From Mycobacterium ostraviense (GTDB lineage Bacteria; Actinomycetota; Actinomycetes; Mycobacteriales; Mycobacteriaceae), in the NCBI RefSeq assembly GCF_002705925.1, contig NZ_NKRE01000001.1:3803625-3867624 (forward strand): a stretch of DNA of 64,000 bases, read 5' to 3'. How positions within the stretch are numbered: the stretch's first letter is position 1; every line of letters starts with the position of its first letter. The notes below the pieces were generated by a model. It ran no database searches and was not told where the DNA came from. It saw only the letters and a program-made list of their open reading frames with translations. A program made the position numbers and the translations under genes. Below, one piece after another: positions 16,123-24,921 of the stretch.

Positions 16123-17343
16123 GTGGTAGAGACCAGCGACGCGGAACTGAAACGGGTGCGCAGGCTGCACCAGATGCGCTCCTACCGAATCGCTTCGGTG
16201 CTCCGAATCGGGGTTGTGCTGTTGATGGTCGCCGCCATGCTGGTCGGCACCAACAACTCGGAATGGCTGCAGCAATCCGCGTTGATCGTCGCCTACGCGC
16301 TGGCCGCGCTGTGGGCCCTGGCGTTGGCGTTTTCACCGTCGCGACGCGTCATTGTGTTGCACCGATTCGTCAGGATGGCCAGATACGAGCCGTTTGCGTT
16401 CACCGCCGTCGACGTATTCGCGTTGACCGGTTTCCAGTTGCTGTCCACCGACGGGATTTATCCGTTGCTGATCATGACCTTGCTGCCGGTGCTGGTGGGC
16501 TTGGACGTGTCGTCGCGGCGGGCGGCGGTGGTGCTGGCTTTCACGCTCGTCGGATTTGCCCTCGCGGTGGTCCAAGATCCGGCGATGGTGCGGGCAATCG
16601 GATGGCCCGAAGCGATATTCCGATTCGTCCTCTATGCGTTTCTGTGTGCCACCGCATTGATCGTCGTTCGGATCGAGGAGCGCCACGCCCGCTCGGTCGC
16701 GGGTCTGAGCGCGTTGCGCGAGGAGCTGCTGGCTCAGACCATGACGGCCTCTGAGGTGTTGCAGCGCCGGATCTCGGAGTCCATTCATGATGGGCCGCTG
16801 CAAGATGTGCTGGCCGCCCGTCAGGAGCTCATCGAGTTACAGACGGTTGCGCCCGACGACGAGCGTGTCAACCGGGCCTTGGCCGGTCTGCAGAGCGCAT
16901 CGGAACGACTGCGGCAGGCCACCTTTGAGCTGCATCCGGCCGTCCTGGAACAGGTTGGCCTCGGCGCGGCCGTCGAACAGCTGGCCACGTCCACCGCGGC
17001 GCGTTCGGGCATCAAGGTCAGCACCGACATCGACTATCCGGTGCGCAATGAGATCGACCCGATCATGTTCGGTGTGGCCCGTGAGTTGCTGTCGAACGTG
17101 GTGCGCCATTCCCGGGCCCGCACTGCGTCGGTCACCCTCGGGATCACCGACGGCGCGTGCGTTTTGGATGTCGCCGACGACGGCGTGGGAATCAGCGGCG
17201 ACACGATGGCTCGTCGCCTCGGTGAGGGGCACATCGGACTGGCCTCGCACCGGGCCCGGGTCGACGCCGCCGGCGGGACTTTCGTCTTCCTGGACACCCC
17301 GACCGGCACCCACGTCTGCGTCGAGGTCCCGCTGAAGTCCTGA
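16123..17343 (+). CDS. NarL-type sensor histidine kinase, copy 2
   Basis: The protein has 406 residues from GTG at 16123. The open frame extends upstream to 15748 through the 11-bp repeats, but homology with copy 1 ends here. Same architecture as copy 1: membrane sensor about 25-195, H222 in ISESIHDGPLQD, HATPase domain with VVRHSRARTASV and DVADDGVGI. From about residue 178 to the end, DNA and protein are nearly identical to copy 1, whereas the sensor half has diverged. This pattern suggests two different inputs feeding the same regulator. It ends 8 bp before a convergent flavoprotein gene. Confidence 0.9.
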   Translation: MVETSDAELKRVRRLHQMRSYRIASVLRIGVVLLMVAAMLVGTNNSEWLQQSALIVAYALAALWALALAFSPSRRVIVLHRFVRMARYEPFAFTAVDVFALTGFQLLSTDGIYPLLIMTLLPVLVGLDVSSRRAAVVLAFTLVGFALAVVQDPAMVRAIGWPEAIFRFVLYAFLCATALIVVRIEERHARSVAGLSALREELLAQTMTASEVLQRRISESIHDGPLQDVLAARQELIELQTVAPDDERVNRALAGLQSASERLRQATFELHPAVLEQVGLGAAVEQLATSTAARSGIKVSTDIDYPVRNEIDPIMFGVARELLSNVVRHSRARTASVTLGITDGACVLDVADDGVGISGDTMARRLGEGHIGLASHRARVDAAGGTFVFLDTPTGTHVCVEVPLKS

Positions 17344-17351
17344 AACGACCG

Positions 17352-18968
17352 CTACTGCGGGTCGACGGAGGCCCCGGTGGCGGCAGCGTATCCAGCGCGG
17401 TACCCGAAAACCATTGCGGGGCCGATGGTTCCGCCTGCCCCGCCGTAGGCTCGGCCGGTAACTCCGGCCATGGCGTTACCCGCCGCGAACAGACCGGGTA
17501 TCGGGTTGCCGCTGACATGGAGCACCCGTCCGTCGCGGTCGGTGCGCGGTCCGCCCTTGGTGCCCATCGCACCCACACGGATCGGTACCGCATAGTAGGG
17601 GGCTGTGTCGAGCGGGCCGAGGGTCTTGCCGGCAAGCGTGGTGGCGCTCTCGTCGCCCCAATAGCCGTCGTAGGCACTGGAACCGCGGCCGAAGTCGGGG
17701 TCAGCGCCGGCCGCGACGTTGCGGTTCCATCGCTCGATGGTGCGCGTCAGCCCGTCGGCGTCGATGCCGGCCCTGGCGCCCAATTCGGCCAGGTCTGCCG
17801 ACTCGCAGAACCAGTCCGGAACCGGTTGCGCGGGAGCGACACCAAGAAACCCGTAGCGCTGCAGGTGAATCGAGTCGAAGATGATCCAGCCGCGGTCGTT
17901 GACGTAGCCGTCCCGGGGATCGAGGTAGTGGAAGGCACCGGCCATCGAGTTGTAATCGCATGCCTCGTTGACGAACCGCCGCCCGGCCCGGTTGACGATG
18001 ATGCTGCGCGGACGGGTGCGCTCCAGGCGCACGCTGCGGCTGCGTTGCCTGCCGGCGATGGTGTCGCCCGGGATCTGCACGATCGGAACCCACCACGCTT
18101 CACCCATATTGGCCAGGTCGGCGCCGCGCGCCATCGCCATGCGCAGTCCGTCGCCGGTGTTGTTGGGCGGCGAAACCGCGCCGTGCATGGGTCCGCGCAG
18201 GAATGCCCGCACCAGAACCGGATCCCATTCGAACCCGCCCGTTGCCAGGATGACCCCGTGACGGGCCCGAACGCTGATGCTGTGTTCGGGGCGCGAGATT
18301 CGCACTCCGGTGACGTCTGCGCCGTCGACCATCAGTTCCTCGGCCGGCGCGTTCGGGAATAGTGCTACCCCGTTGTCCAACAAGCCTTTCAACAGTCCGG
18401 AGATCAGCGCGGTGCCGGCCACGCACACGTTGTCCGGTCCGGCGTAGGTGCCGGCGTGCAACCGGGCGCGGGTCTCGGCGTCGAAACCGACGTTGGACCA
18501 GTCGGCGGGGAAGGAGGTGATGCGGCCGGCCCACTGACCGAGTCGGTCGAGATCGAACGGCGCCGCGCTGAGCGAGCGCCCACCGGCGGGCTGTCCGCCG
18601 GGCAGCTCGGGCCGGTAGTCCGGGAATCCGGCGGCGACCTCGAAGCGCAGGCCGCTGTGCTTCTCGACGAAGTCGAGCATGGCCGGGCCGGTCCGCACGA
18701 ACGTTTCCACCAGGGTGTCGTCCATCGATCCCCACGATTGCGCGTGCAGGTATTGCAGGGCGTCGGACACCGTCAGCTCCCGGTCGGGGCAGCGGTGATG
18801 CGCCGGAATCCAGGCGATGCCGCCCGAGACGGCGGTGGTCCCGCCGATGGTCGGCGCCTTCTCGAACACCGCTGCCGATGCGCCGGTGACCGCCGCGGTC
18901 AATGCGGCGGTGAGCCCGGCGCCGCCGCTGCCGAGCACGACGACATCGAATTCCTGATCCCACCGCAT
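17352..18968 (-). CDS. KstD-like FAD-dependent dehydrogenase
   Basis: The 538-residue protein of the fumarate reductase/3-ketosteroid-1-dehydrogenase group has the FAD-binding VVVLGSGGAGLTAAL at the N-terminus, GGTTAVSGGIAW near 42, and C-terminal GRAYGGAGGTIGPAMVFGYRAG. Relatives dehydrogenate ring ketones next to the carbonyl, which can lead to aromatisation. It is transcribed together with, and 13 bp downstream of, the iclR gene, divergent from the ring-cleavage cluster. A second such enzyme is encoded at 23189. The steroid itself is not indicated by anything else here; the substrate is open. Confidence 0.85.
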   Translation of the reverse strand: MRWDQEFDVVVLGSGGAGLTAALTAAVTGASAAVFEKAPTIGGTTAVSGGIAWIPAHHRCPDRELTVSDALQYLHAQSWGSMDDTLVETFVRTGPAMLDFVEKHSGLRFEVAAGFPDYRPELPGGQPAGGRSLSAAPFDLDRLGQWAGRITSFPADWSNVGFDAETRARLHAGTYAGPDNVCVAGTALISGLLKGLLDNGVALFPNAPAEELMVDGADVTGVRISRPEHSISVRARHGVILATGGFEWDPVLVRAFLRGPMHGAVSPPNNTGDGLRMAMARGADLANMGEAWWVPIVQIPGDTIAGRQRSRSVRLERTRPRSIIVNRAGRRFVNEACDYNSMAGAFHYLDPRDGYVNDRGWIIFDSIHLQRYGFLGVAPAQPVPDWFCESADLAELGARAGIDADGLTRTIERWNRNVAAGADPDFGRGSSAYDGYWGDESATTLAGKTLGPLDTAPYYAVPIRVGAMGTKGGPRTDRDGRVLHVSGNPIPGLFAAGNAMAGVTGRAYGGAGGTIGPAMVFGYRAGYAAATGASVDPQ

Positions 18969-18981
18969 GCCTGGTATCCCT

Positions 18982-19647
18982 TCAGCTCAGCAGTGTGGAC
19001 AACTGGGCGGCGGCCGTGATGACCGCGTCCTTTCCGCGGCGCACCACGTCTTCGCGGTGGGAGATGAGGTTGATGCACGTCGGCGGGGACGGTGCGACGC
19101 GGCGCACGGGCACGGCCAGGCCGTAGGTATTCGGTTCGATCTCCCCGTAGGTCATCACCCAGCCACGCTCACGCGTGGCCGCGACCAGGTCGCGTTCGCC
19201 CGGACGCGGCGGCATGCCCGCTAGCAGGGCTATTCCGGCGGCGCCGCGGTCCAGCGGATATCGGCTGCCCTCGTGGAAGGCGAGTTGGTAGGCGACCTGG
19301 GTCGGCACGATGACCGCGACCGCCACTTGCTCGTCGCCCTCGGCGACCAGCAACGACACCGTGGTGCCCAGTTCGTCGGCCAATGCCCGCAGCGTCGGCA
19401 GACTCAGCTGGCGCAAGTTGTGATCGAAGGACGAGCCGAGCACGGCCAGCGCCGCAGCCGGCCGGTAGCGCCCGTCGTCGCCCTTGGAGATCAGCCGGAA
19501 CTGGGCCAGCGTCGAGAGCAATCGGTAGGCGATGGTCCGGTGTACGCCAACCTGGTCGGCCACCTGCTGCATGGTGAGCCCGCTGGGTGAGTCCGCGACC
19601 AGTTGCAGCGCAGTGAGCCCCCTGGCCAGGGTCTGCGAGCCGGTCAC
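18982..19647 (-). CDS. IclR-family transcriptional regulator
   Basis: The product has 221 residues starting with GTG at 19647. An N-terminal winged helix-turn-helix (LTMQQVADQVGVHRTIAYRLLSTL, about 24-47) is followed by an IclR effector domain in which SRYPLDRGAAGIALLAG is recognisable. IclR proteins of aromatic pathways (MhpR, PcaR) bind the substrate or an intermediate and control divergent catabolic genes. Here it faces the mhp-like operon across 116 bp containing a perfect palindrome, so it very likely controls that operon and its own. Confidence 0.9.
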   Translation of the reverse strand: MTGSQTLARGLTALQLVADSPSGLTMQQVADQVGVHRTIAYRLLSTLAQFRLISKGDDGRYRPAAALAVLGSSFDHNLRQLSLPTLRALADELGTTVSLLVAEGDEQVAVAVIVPTQVAYQLAFHEGSRYPLDRGAAGIALLAGMPPRPGERDLVAATRERGWVMTYGEIEPNTYGLAVPVRRVAPSPPTCINLISHREDVVRRGKDAVITAAAQLSTLLS

Positions 19648-19686
19648 AGTCTTGACAGGCCATCGGACGAGAGCAAAGCTCTATAT

Positions 19687-19710
19687 ATATCGCACATTTA
19701 TGTGCGATAT
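19687..19710. promoter_or_regulatory. Perfect 11-bp-arm palindrome, likely IclR operator
   Basis: ATATCGCACAT (19687-19697), TT, ATGTGCGATAT (19700-19710): both arms pair completely. It lies 40 bp before the iclR start and 54 bp before the hydrolase start, in the only AT-rich part of this intergenic region. A partial third copy of the half-site (TTAGCACAT) follows at 19710-19718. Size and place fit an IclR dimer-of-dimers site. Confidence 0.8.
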
Positions 19711-19763
19711 TAGCACATCCGGTATCCGTAAGCGAGAACCGGGCTTCCAGCCGGGAAGGAACC

Positions 19764-20630
19764 GTGGCGGAGTTCGAGAGCGTGTGGAGCGATCTCCAAG
19801 GTGTCCCGTTCGAGCAGGGCTACCTCAACGCCGCGGGGATCCGGACGCGCTACCTGCGCGCCGGCGATCCCGGCAAGCCCGTGCTGCTGCTGTTGCACGG
19901 GTCGGGGGGTCACGCCGAGGCCTACGTCCGCAACCTGGCGGCGCACGGCGAACATTTCTGGACCTGGTCGATCGACATGCTGGGTCACGGCTACACCGAC
20001 AAGCCCGGGCACCCACTCGAAATCCGGCACTACGTCGAGCACCTGATGGCAGTGGTGCGCAGCATCGGGGCCGACCGCATCAAGTTGAGCGGTGAATCGC
20101 TGGGTGGCTGGGTGGCCGCCCGCGCCGCGATCGACCACCCCGACGTCGTCGACCGGCTGGTGCTCAACACGGCCGGCGGCTCGCAAGCCGATCCGGAAGT
20201 CATGGCGCGCATCGTCGCGCTATCCATGGCCGCCGCGGAGAACCCGACCTGGCAGACCGTGCGGGCGCGGATCAAGTGGCTGATGGCCGACAAGTCCAAG
20301 GACTACGACGACCTGGTGTCCGCCCGGCAACGCATCTATCGCCAGCCCGGATTCGTCGCGGCCATGCGCGACATCATGGCTTTACAGGATCCGCAGATCC
20401 GGGCCCGCAACCTGCTGGGTCCCGACGACTACGGGGCCATCACCGCGCCGACGCTGGTGCTCTGGACGAGCCACGACCCGACGGCCGATGTGTCGGAGGG
20501 CAACCGGATCGCGTCGATGATTCCCGGCGCTCGCTTCGAGGTGATGTCGGGCTGCGGCCACTGGCCGCAGTACGAGGACGCCAAGACGTTCAACCGCCTG
20601 CACCTCGACTTTCTGCTGGGCCGCTCATGA
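19764..20630 (+). CDS. MhpC-like C-C bond hydrolase
   Basis: The 288-residue alpha/beta hydrolase has HGSGG at 45-49, the nucleophile elbow SGESLGGWVA with Ser112, the acid in TSHDPTADV and the His in GCGHWPQYED near 264. It is of the meta-cleavage product hydrolase type (MhpC, BphD, HsaD), which splits the ring-opened dienoic acid. GTG at 19764 is preceded by GGAAGGA. The stop overlaps the ATG of the hydroxylase gene (ATGA). It is the first gene of the operon, while the dioxygenase making its substrate is the third. Confidence 0.85.
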   Translation: MAEFESVWSDLQGVPFEQGYLNAAGIRTRYLRAGDPGKPVLLLLHGSGGHAEAYVRNLAAHGEHFWTWSIDMLGHGYTDKPGHPLEIRHYVEHLMAVVRSIGADRIKLSGESLGGWVAARAAIDHPDVVDRLVLNTAGGSQADPEVMARIVALSMAAAENPTWQTVRARIKWLMADKSKDYDDLVSARQRIYRQPGFVAAMRDIMALQDPQIRARNLLGPDDYGAITAPTLVLWTSHDPTADVSEGNRIASMIPGARFEVMSGCGHWPQYEDAKTFNRLHLDFLLGRS

Positions 20631-22324
20631 CCGGGAGCGGACACGAGGTAGACGTGCTGGTGGTCGGCGCCGGTCCGGTCGGGCTGACATTGGCCAATAT
20701 CCTTGGGCTGCAGGGCGTTCGCACGTTGGTGGCCGAGGAACGAGCCAGTCTGATCGACTATCCTCGCGGGGTCGGACTGGACGACGAGGCGCTGCGCACC
20801 TTCCAGTCGATCGGCCTGGTCGACGAGATCCTCCCGCACACGGTGCCCAACCAGATTCTGCGGTTCTTCGACGCCAAGCGCCGCATACTGGCCGAAATCG
20901 CGCCTCCCGACGCGTGTTTCGGCTGGCCCAGGCGCAACGGGTTCGTACAGCCGCTGGTCGATGCCGAATTGCTGCGGGGATTGGACAGATTCGACCATGT
21001 CGAGGTGTGGTGGAACCATCCGGTGACCTCCTGTGTGCAGAACGGCGATGCGGTGACGGTCGAGTGCGGCGGCCAGGGCGGCGTGTCGCGGGTGCGCGCC
21101 GGCTATGTCGTCGGCTGCGATGGCGGGCGCAGCATCGTCCGCCGGACAATGGGTGTGTCCTTCGACGGCACCACCTCGCCCACCCGATGGCTGGTGGTCG
21201 ATATCGCCAACGATCCACTGGGCCATCCCAACAGCGAGGTCGGCGCCGACCCGCGGCGCCCGTATGCGTCGATCTCGATCGCACATGGGATTCGCCGGTT
21301 CGAGTTCATGATTCACGCCGACGAGTCCGACGAGCAGGCGCAGGATCCCGCGTTTTTGACCCGGATGCTGGCCCGCGTGGTCCCATACCCGGGCCGGGTC
21401 GAGGTGATCCGCCGGCGCGTCTACACCCATCACTCGCGAATCGCCGGCACCTTCCGCAGCGGCCGCCTGCTGCTGGCCGGGGACGCCGCGCACCTCATGC
21501 CGGTATGGCAGGGGCAGGGCTACAACAGCGGCATCCGGGACGCGGCGAACCTGGGATGGAAGCTTGCCGCGGTGGTCAGCGGGCAGGCCGGCGACTGTCT
21601 GCTTGATACCTACGACATGGAACGCCGCAAACATGCCCGGGCGATGATCGACCTGTCCACCATGGTGGGCAGGGTGATTTCCCCCACCGACCGCAGGATC
21701 GCGGCCGGCCGGAACCTGATTGTGCACGCCGCCTCAATTGTGCCGTCGCTCAAGCGCTATGTGCTCGAGATGCGGTTCAAGCCGATGCCGCGCTACGAAC
21801 GTGGCGCGGTAGTCCATGCCGAGCCCCGCAAGCCGGGGTCCCCGGTGGGCACGTTGTTCGTTCAACCCCGGGTCAATACCCGCACCCAGCACGACATCTT
21901 GCTGGACGACGTGTTGGGCAGCTGGTTCGCGGTGTTGTGCTGGAACAACAACCCGCGGAAAATCCTTGGCGAGCACGCATTTGCGACGTGGCAGGCGTTG
22001 GGTGCCCGGTTCGTCGCCGCGCGTCCGGAGGTGCAGCTGCACTGGACCGGACACGACGACCGCGATGTCGTCGTCGTCGGTGACCACACCGGAGACCTCA
22101 AGTCCTGGTTCGACGCTCACGACGAGTCGGTGGTGTTCCTGCGTCCCGACCGGTGTGTCGCCGGCGCGTGTATCGCCCAACTCGCTCCCGAGTTGAGCGC
22201 ATCGCTCGTCAAGGCCCTCACCCTCACTCCGAGAGGCGGTGATTTCCAAAGTGCCACTGGCTCTGTGCTGTATGTCCCACAGCCCGCTGCTGAATCTACC
22301 GGGGCCGCCGCGGGACCTGCTTGA
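20627..22324 (+). CDS. MhpA-like flavin aromatic hydroxylase
   Basis: The 565-residue flavoprotein monooxygenase has the N-terminal GxGxxG in VLVVGAGPVGL (11-20), an internal DG-type motif GYVVGCDGGRSIVR, and GDAAHLMPVWQGQGYNSGIRD near 284. This is the 3-(3-hydroxyphenyl)propionate hydroxylase group, which turns a phenol into a catechol using NAD(P)H and oxygen. ATG at 20627 overlaps the previous stop by 3 bases. Its last 86 bp overlap the dioxygenase gene in another frame, a long overlap for a catabolic operon. The side chain accepted is unknown. Confidence 0.85.
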   Translation: MTGSGHEVDVLVVGAGPVGLTLANILGLQGVRTLVAEERASLIDYPRGVGLDDEALRTFQSIGLVDEILPHTVPNQILRFFDAKRRILAEIAPPDACFGWPRRNGFVQPLVDAELLRGLDRFDHVEVWWNHPVTSCVQNGDAVTVECGGQGGVSRVRAGYVVGCDGGRSIVRRTMGVSFDGTTSPTRWLVVDIANDPLGHPNSEVGADPRRPYASISIAHGIRRFEFMIHADESDEQAQDPAFLTRMLARVVPYPGRVEVIRRRVYTHHSRIAGTFRSGRLLLAGDAAHLMPVWQGQGYNSGIRDAANLGWKLAAVVSGQAGDCLLDTYDMERRKHARAMIDLSTMVGRVISPTDRRIAAGRNLIVHAASIVPSLKRYVLEMRFKPMPRYERGAVVHAEPRKPGSPVGTLFVQPRVNTRTQHDILLDDVLGSWFAVLCWNNNPRKILGEHAFATWQALGARFVAARPEVQLHWTGHDDRDVVVVGDHTGDLKSWFDAHDESVVFLRPDRCVAGACIAQLAPELSASLVKALTLTPRGGDFQSATGSVLYVPQPAAESTGAAAGPA

Positions 22325-23192
22325 CGACGTCAATGCCGCGATCGGAAGGGCACGGGAATTCGTCGGCGAGTACGATCCCGAACTCGTCGTCATCTTCTCG
22401 CCCGACCACTACAACGGATTCTTCTACAAGGTGATGCCGTCATTTTGTATCGGCTTACACGCCAACGGAGTCGGCGACTACGGTAGCTACGCCGGCCCAC
22501 TCGACGTTCCCGAGCAGATCGCGCAGCAGTGCGCCAGGGCCGTCCTCGGGGCGGACGTCGACATGGCCGTCTCGGCCAGCATGGACGTCGATCACGGAAC
22601 GGTCCAGCCCCTGGAGAAGCTCTTCGGCACGGCGACGTCGCGCCCGGTGATACCGATCTTCATCAATGCGATCGCCACGCCGCTGGGACCACTGCGCCGT
22701 TGCCGGGCACTGGGTACCGCGGTGGGCGAATTCCTTGCCACGCTGGACAAGCGGGTGCTGGTGATCGGGTCCGGTGGGCTGTCGCACAGCCCGCCGGTGC
22801 CGACGCTGGACAACGCCGGGCCGGCCGGTCTGGAGCGGATCGTGCACGGCCAGCCGATGAGCTCCGAGCAACGCCAGGCCCGGCAGACGGCGGTGATCGA
22901 CGCCGCCAAGAGCTTCGCCGCCGGAGACAGCAACCTACAGCCCCTCAACCCGGCCTGGGATCAGCGCTTCCTGGAGATCGTCGACGGGGGACACCTGGAA
23001 GACCTGGATCAGTGGTCGAACTCGTTCGTGATGCACGAGGGCGGTAGCTCCGCACATGAAATCCGCACCTGGATCGCCGCTTTCGCTGCCCTGGCGACGG
23101 CAGGCCAGTACCGGACCACACTGCGCTACTACAAACAGGCTCCCGACCTGATCACCGCGTTCGGCATCAGGACGGCGGCGCCGAGCCCATGA
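22239..23192 (+). CDS. MhpB-like extradiol catechol dioxygenase
   Basis: The 317-residue protein clearly resembles 2,3-dihydroxyphenylpropionate 1,2-dioxygenase (class III LigB type): CCMSHSPLLN at the start, FSPDHYNGFFY near 45, MDVDHGTVQPLE near 112, GSGGLSHSPPVP near 180 and STHEI-like SSAHEIRTWIAAFAAL near the end. It needs Fe(II) and opens the ring beside the hydroxyls. The start is GTG at 22239; GTG at 22251 (VPLALCC) fits the family length equally well. Expected order of action: MhpA-like, this enzyme, MhpC-like. Confidence 0.88.
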   Translation: MISKVPLALCCMSHSPLLNLPGPPRDLLDDVNAAIGRAREFVGEYDPELVVIFSPDHYNGFFYKVMPSFCIGLHANGVGDYGSYAGPLDVPEQIAQQCARAVLGADVDMAVSASMDVDHGTVQPLEKLFGTATSRPVIPIFINAIATPLGPLRRCRALGTAVGEFLATLDKRVLVIGSGGLSHSPPVPTLDNAGPAGLERIVHGQPMSSEQRQARQTAVIDAAKSFAAGDSNLQPLNPAWDQRFLEIVDGGHLEDLDQWSNSFVMHEGGSSAHEIRTWIAAFAALATAGQYRTTLRYYKQAPDLITAFGIRTAAPSP

Positions 23193-24919
23193 CCTATACC
23201 GGCAGCGAAGGGTTCGACCACGTGGTCGACGTGCTCGTGGTCGGGTCCGGCGCGGGCGGTATGACGGCCGCACTGGCCGCCGATGCCGCCGGCCTACAGA
23301 CGCTGGTGGTGGAAAAGTCCCGACACTTCGGCGGTTCCACCGCCTTGTCCGGTGGCGGCATCTGGGTGCCCGGCGCGCCGGCGCAGCGCCGAGCGGGCTA
23401 CACCCCGGCACCCGCTGATGTGATCGAGTACCTGCACCGGGTTACCGACGGCCTGGTCAGTGCGGCGCGGATACGCCAATACGTCGAGTCGGCCCCGCAG
23501 ATGCTGCAGTTCCTGGAAGGGCTCTCACCGTGGCTGGAATTCGTCTGGAAACCCGGCTACGCCGACTACTACCCGGACCTTCCCGGCGGCTCCACACTGG
23601 GCAGCACCATCAACGTGCCACCGATCGATCTGCGCTCGCTGGGCGCCGATGAGGAGAAGCTGCTCGTGCCGCTGTCGCTGGCGCCGAAGGGAATCTGGCT
23701 GGGGCCAAACGAATTGCGGTCGTTCTACCGGATCCGCCAGTCGTGGAGCGGAAAGGTGGTGCTGCTGAAGCTGATAGCCCGCATGCTGCGGGCCCGGGTG
23801 CTCGGTGAGCGGATCGCGGCGATCGGCCAGTCACTGGCAGCGCGGCTGCGACTGGCGATGAAGGAGCGCGACATTGCGCTGTGGCTGGACTCGCCGATGA
23901 CCGAATTGCTCACCGACACCGACGGATCGGTGATCGGTGCGCTGGTGGACCGAGCCGGCGTACCGACGCGGATCGGCGCGCGGCACGCGGTGATCCTGGC
24001 CTGCGGAGGTTTCGACCACGACCTGGCCTGGCGCAAGGAACACCAGCCGATCGTGGACCGGGACTGGAGCTTCGGCAATCCCGCGGCCACCGGTGACGGG
24101 ATCCGTGCCGGCCAGCGGCTGGGCGCGGCCACCGAACTGCTCGACGAAGCCTGGTGGTTTCCGGCCATGCAATGGCCGGACGGCCGAATGCAATTCATGC
24201 TCAACGAGCGGATGATGCCGTCCCAGTTCATCGTCAACGGCGACGGCAAGCGTTTCATCAACGAGGCCGCGCCCTACATGGACTTGGGTCACGCCATGAT
24301 CGAAGGCCAGAAGTCCGGGGTCACCCACATCCCCTGTTGGCTCATCACCGATCAGCGGTCCTGGAATCGCTACGTCATCGCCGGGCATCTGCCGATACCG
24401 AGGATTCCCGGAGCGCCGGTACCCAGCGGGCGAACGGTCCCCGCGGCGTGGCTGGAGTCCGGCGTCGTCAAAGCCGCGCGGACGTGGGCGGAGCTGGCGG
24501 GCCAGATCGGCGTCCCGCCAGTCAAACTCCGTTCAACGGCAACACGTTTCAACGAGCTGGCCCGCAGCGGCCACGATGACGACTTTCGCCGTGGCGACAG
24601 TGCCTACGACAACTACTACGGCGATCCCACGCTGCCCAACCCCAACCTGTACCCGCTGGGCGATCCACCCTACTACGCGTTCCGCATCGTTCTCGGCGAC
24701 CTCGGCACGTCGGGAGGCCTGCGCACCGATGAATACGCGCGAGTCTTGCGCCCCGACGACACCCCGGTGCATGGCCTCTACGCGGTGGGCAACACCGCCG
24801 CGCCGGTGATGGGGCGCAGCTATGCCGGCGCCGGGGCGACCATCGGACCCGCCATGGCCTTTGGCTACGTCGCGGCGAAACACATTGCGGCACAGGCACG
24901 TAATGCTCATAGGAGGTAA
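23189..24919 (+). CDS. KstD-like FAD-dependent dehydrogenase
   Basis: The 576-residue protein has FAD-binding VLVVGSGAGGMTAAL, then FGGSTALSGGGIWVPG near 47-62 and the C-terminal GRSYAGAGATIGPAMAFGYVAAKH, closer to true 3-ketosteroid-1-dehydrogenases than the copy at 17352. ATG overlaps the dioxygenase stop. Known members remove hydrogens from C1-C2 of a 3-keto ring. In this operon the likely job is to desaturate or aromatise an alicyclic ketone before hydroxylation by the MhpA-like enzyme; that is inference. Confidence 0.85.
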   Translation: MTYTGSEGFDHVVDVLVVGSGAGGMTAALAADAAGLQTLVVEKSRHFGGSTALSGGGIWVPGAPAQRRAGYTPAPADVIEYLHRVTDGLVSAARIRQYVESAPQMLQFLEGLSPWLEFVWKPGYADYYPDLPGGSTLGSTINVPPIDLRSLGADEEKLLVPLSLAPKGIWLGPNELRSFYRIRQSWSGKVVLLKLIARMLRARVLGERIAAIGQSLAARLRLAMKERDIALWLDSPMTELLTDTDGSVIGALVDRAGVPTRIGARHAVILACGGFDHDLAWRKEHQPIVDRDWSFGNPAATGDGIRAGQRLGAATELLDEAWWFPAMQWPDGRMQFMLNERMMPSQFIVNGDGKRFINEAAPYMDLGHAMIEGQKSGVTHIPCWLITDQRSWNRYVIAGHLPIPRIPGAPVPSGRTVPAAWLESGVVKAARTWAELAGQIGVPPVKLRSTATRFNELARSGHDDDFRRGDSAYDNYYGDPTLPNPNLYPLGDPPYYAFRIVLGDLGTSGGLRTDEYARVLRPDDTPVHGLYAVGNTAAPVMGRSYAGAGATIGPAMAFGYVAAKHIAAQARNAHRR

Positions 24920-24921
24920 GC

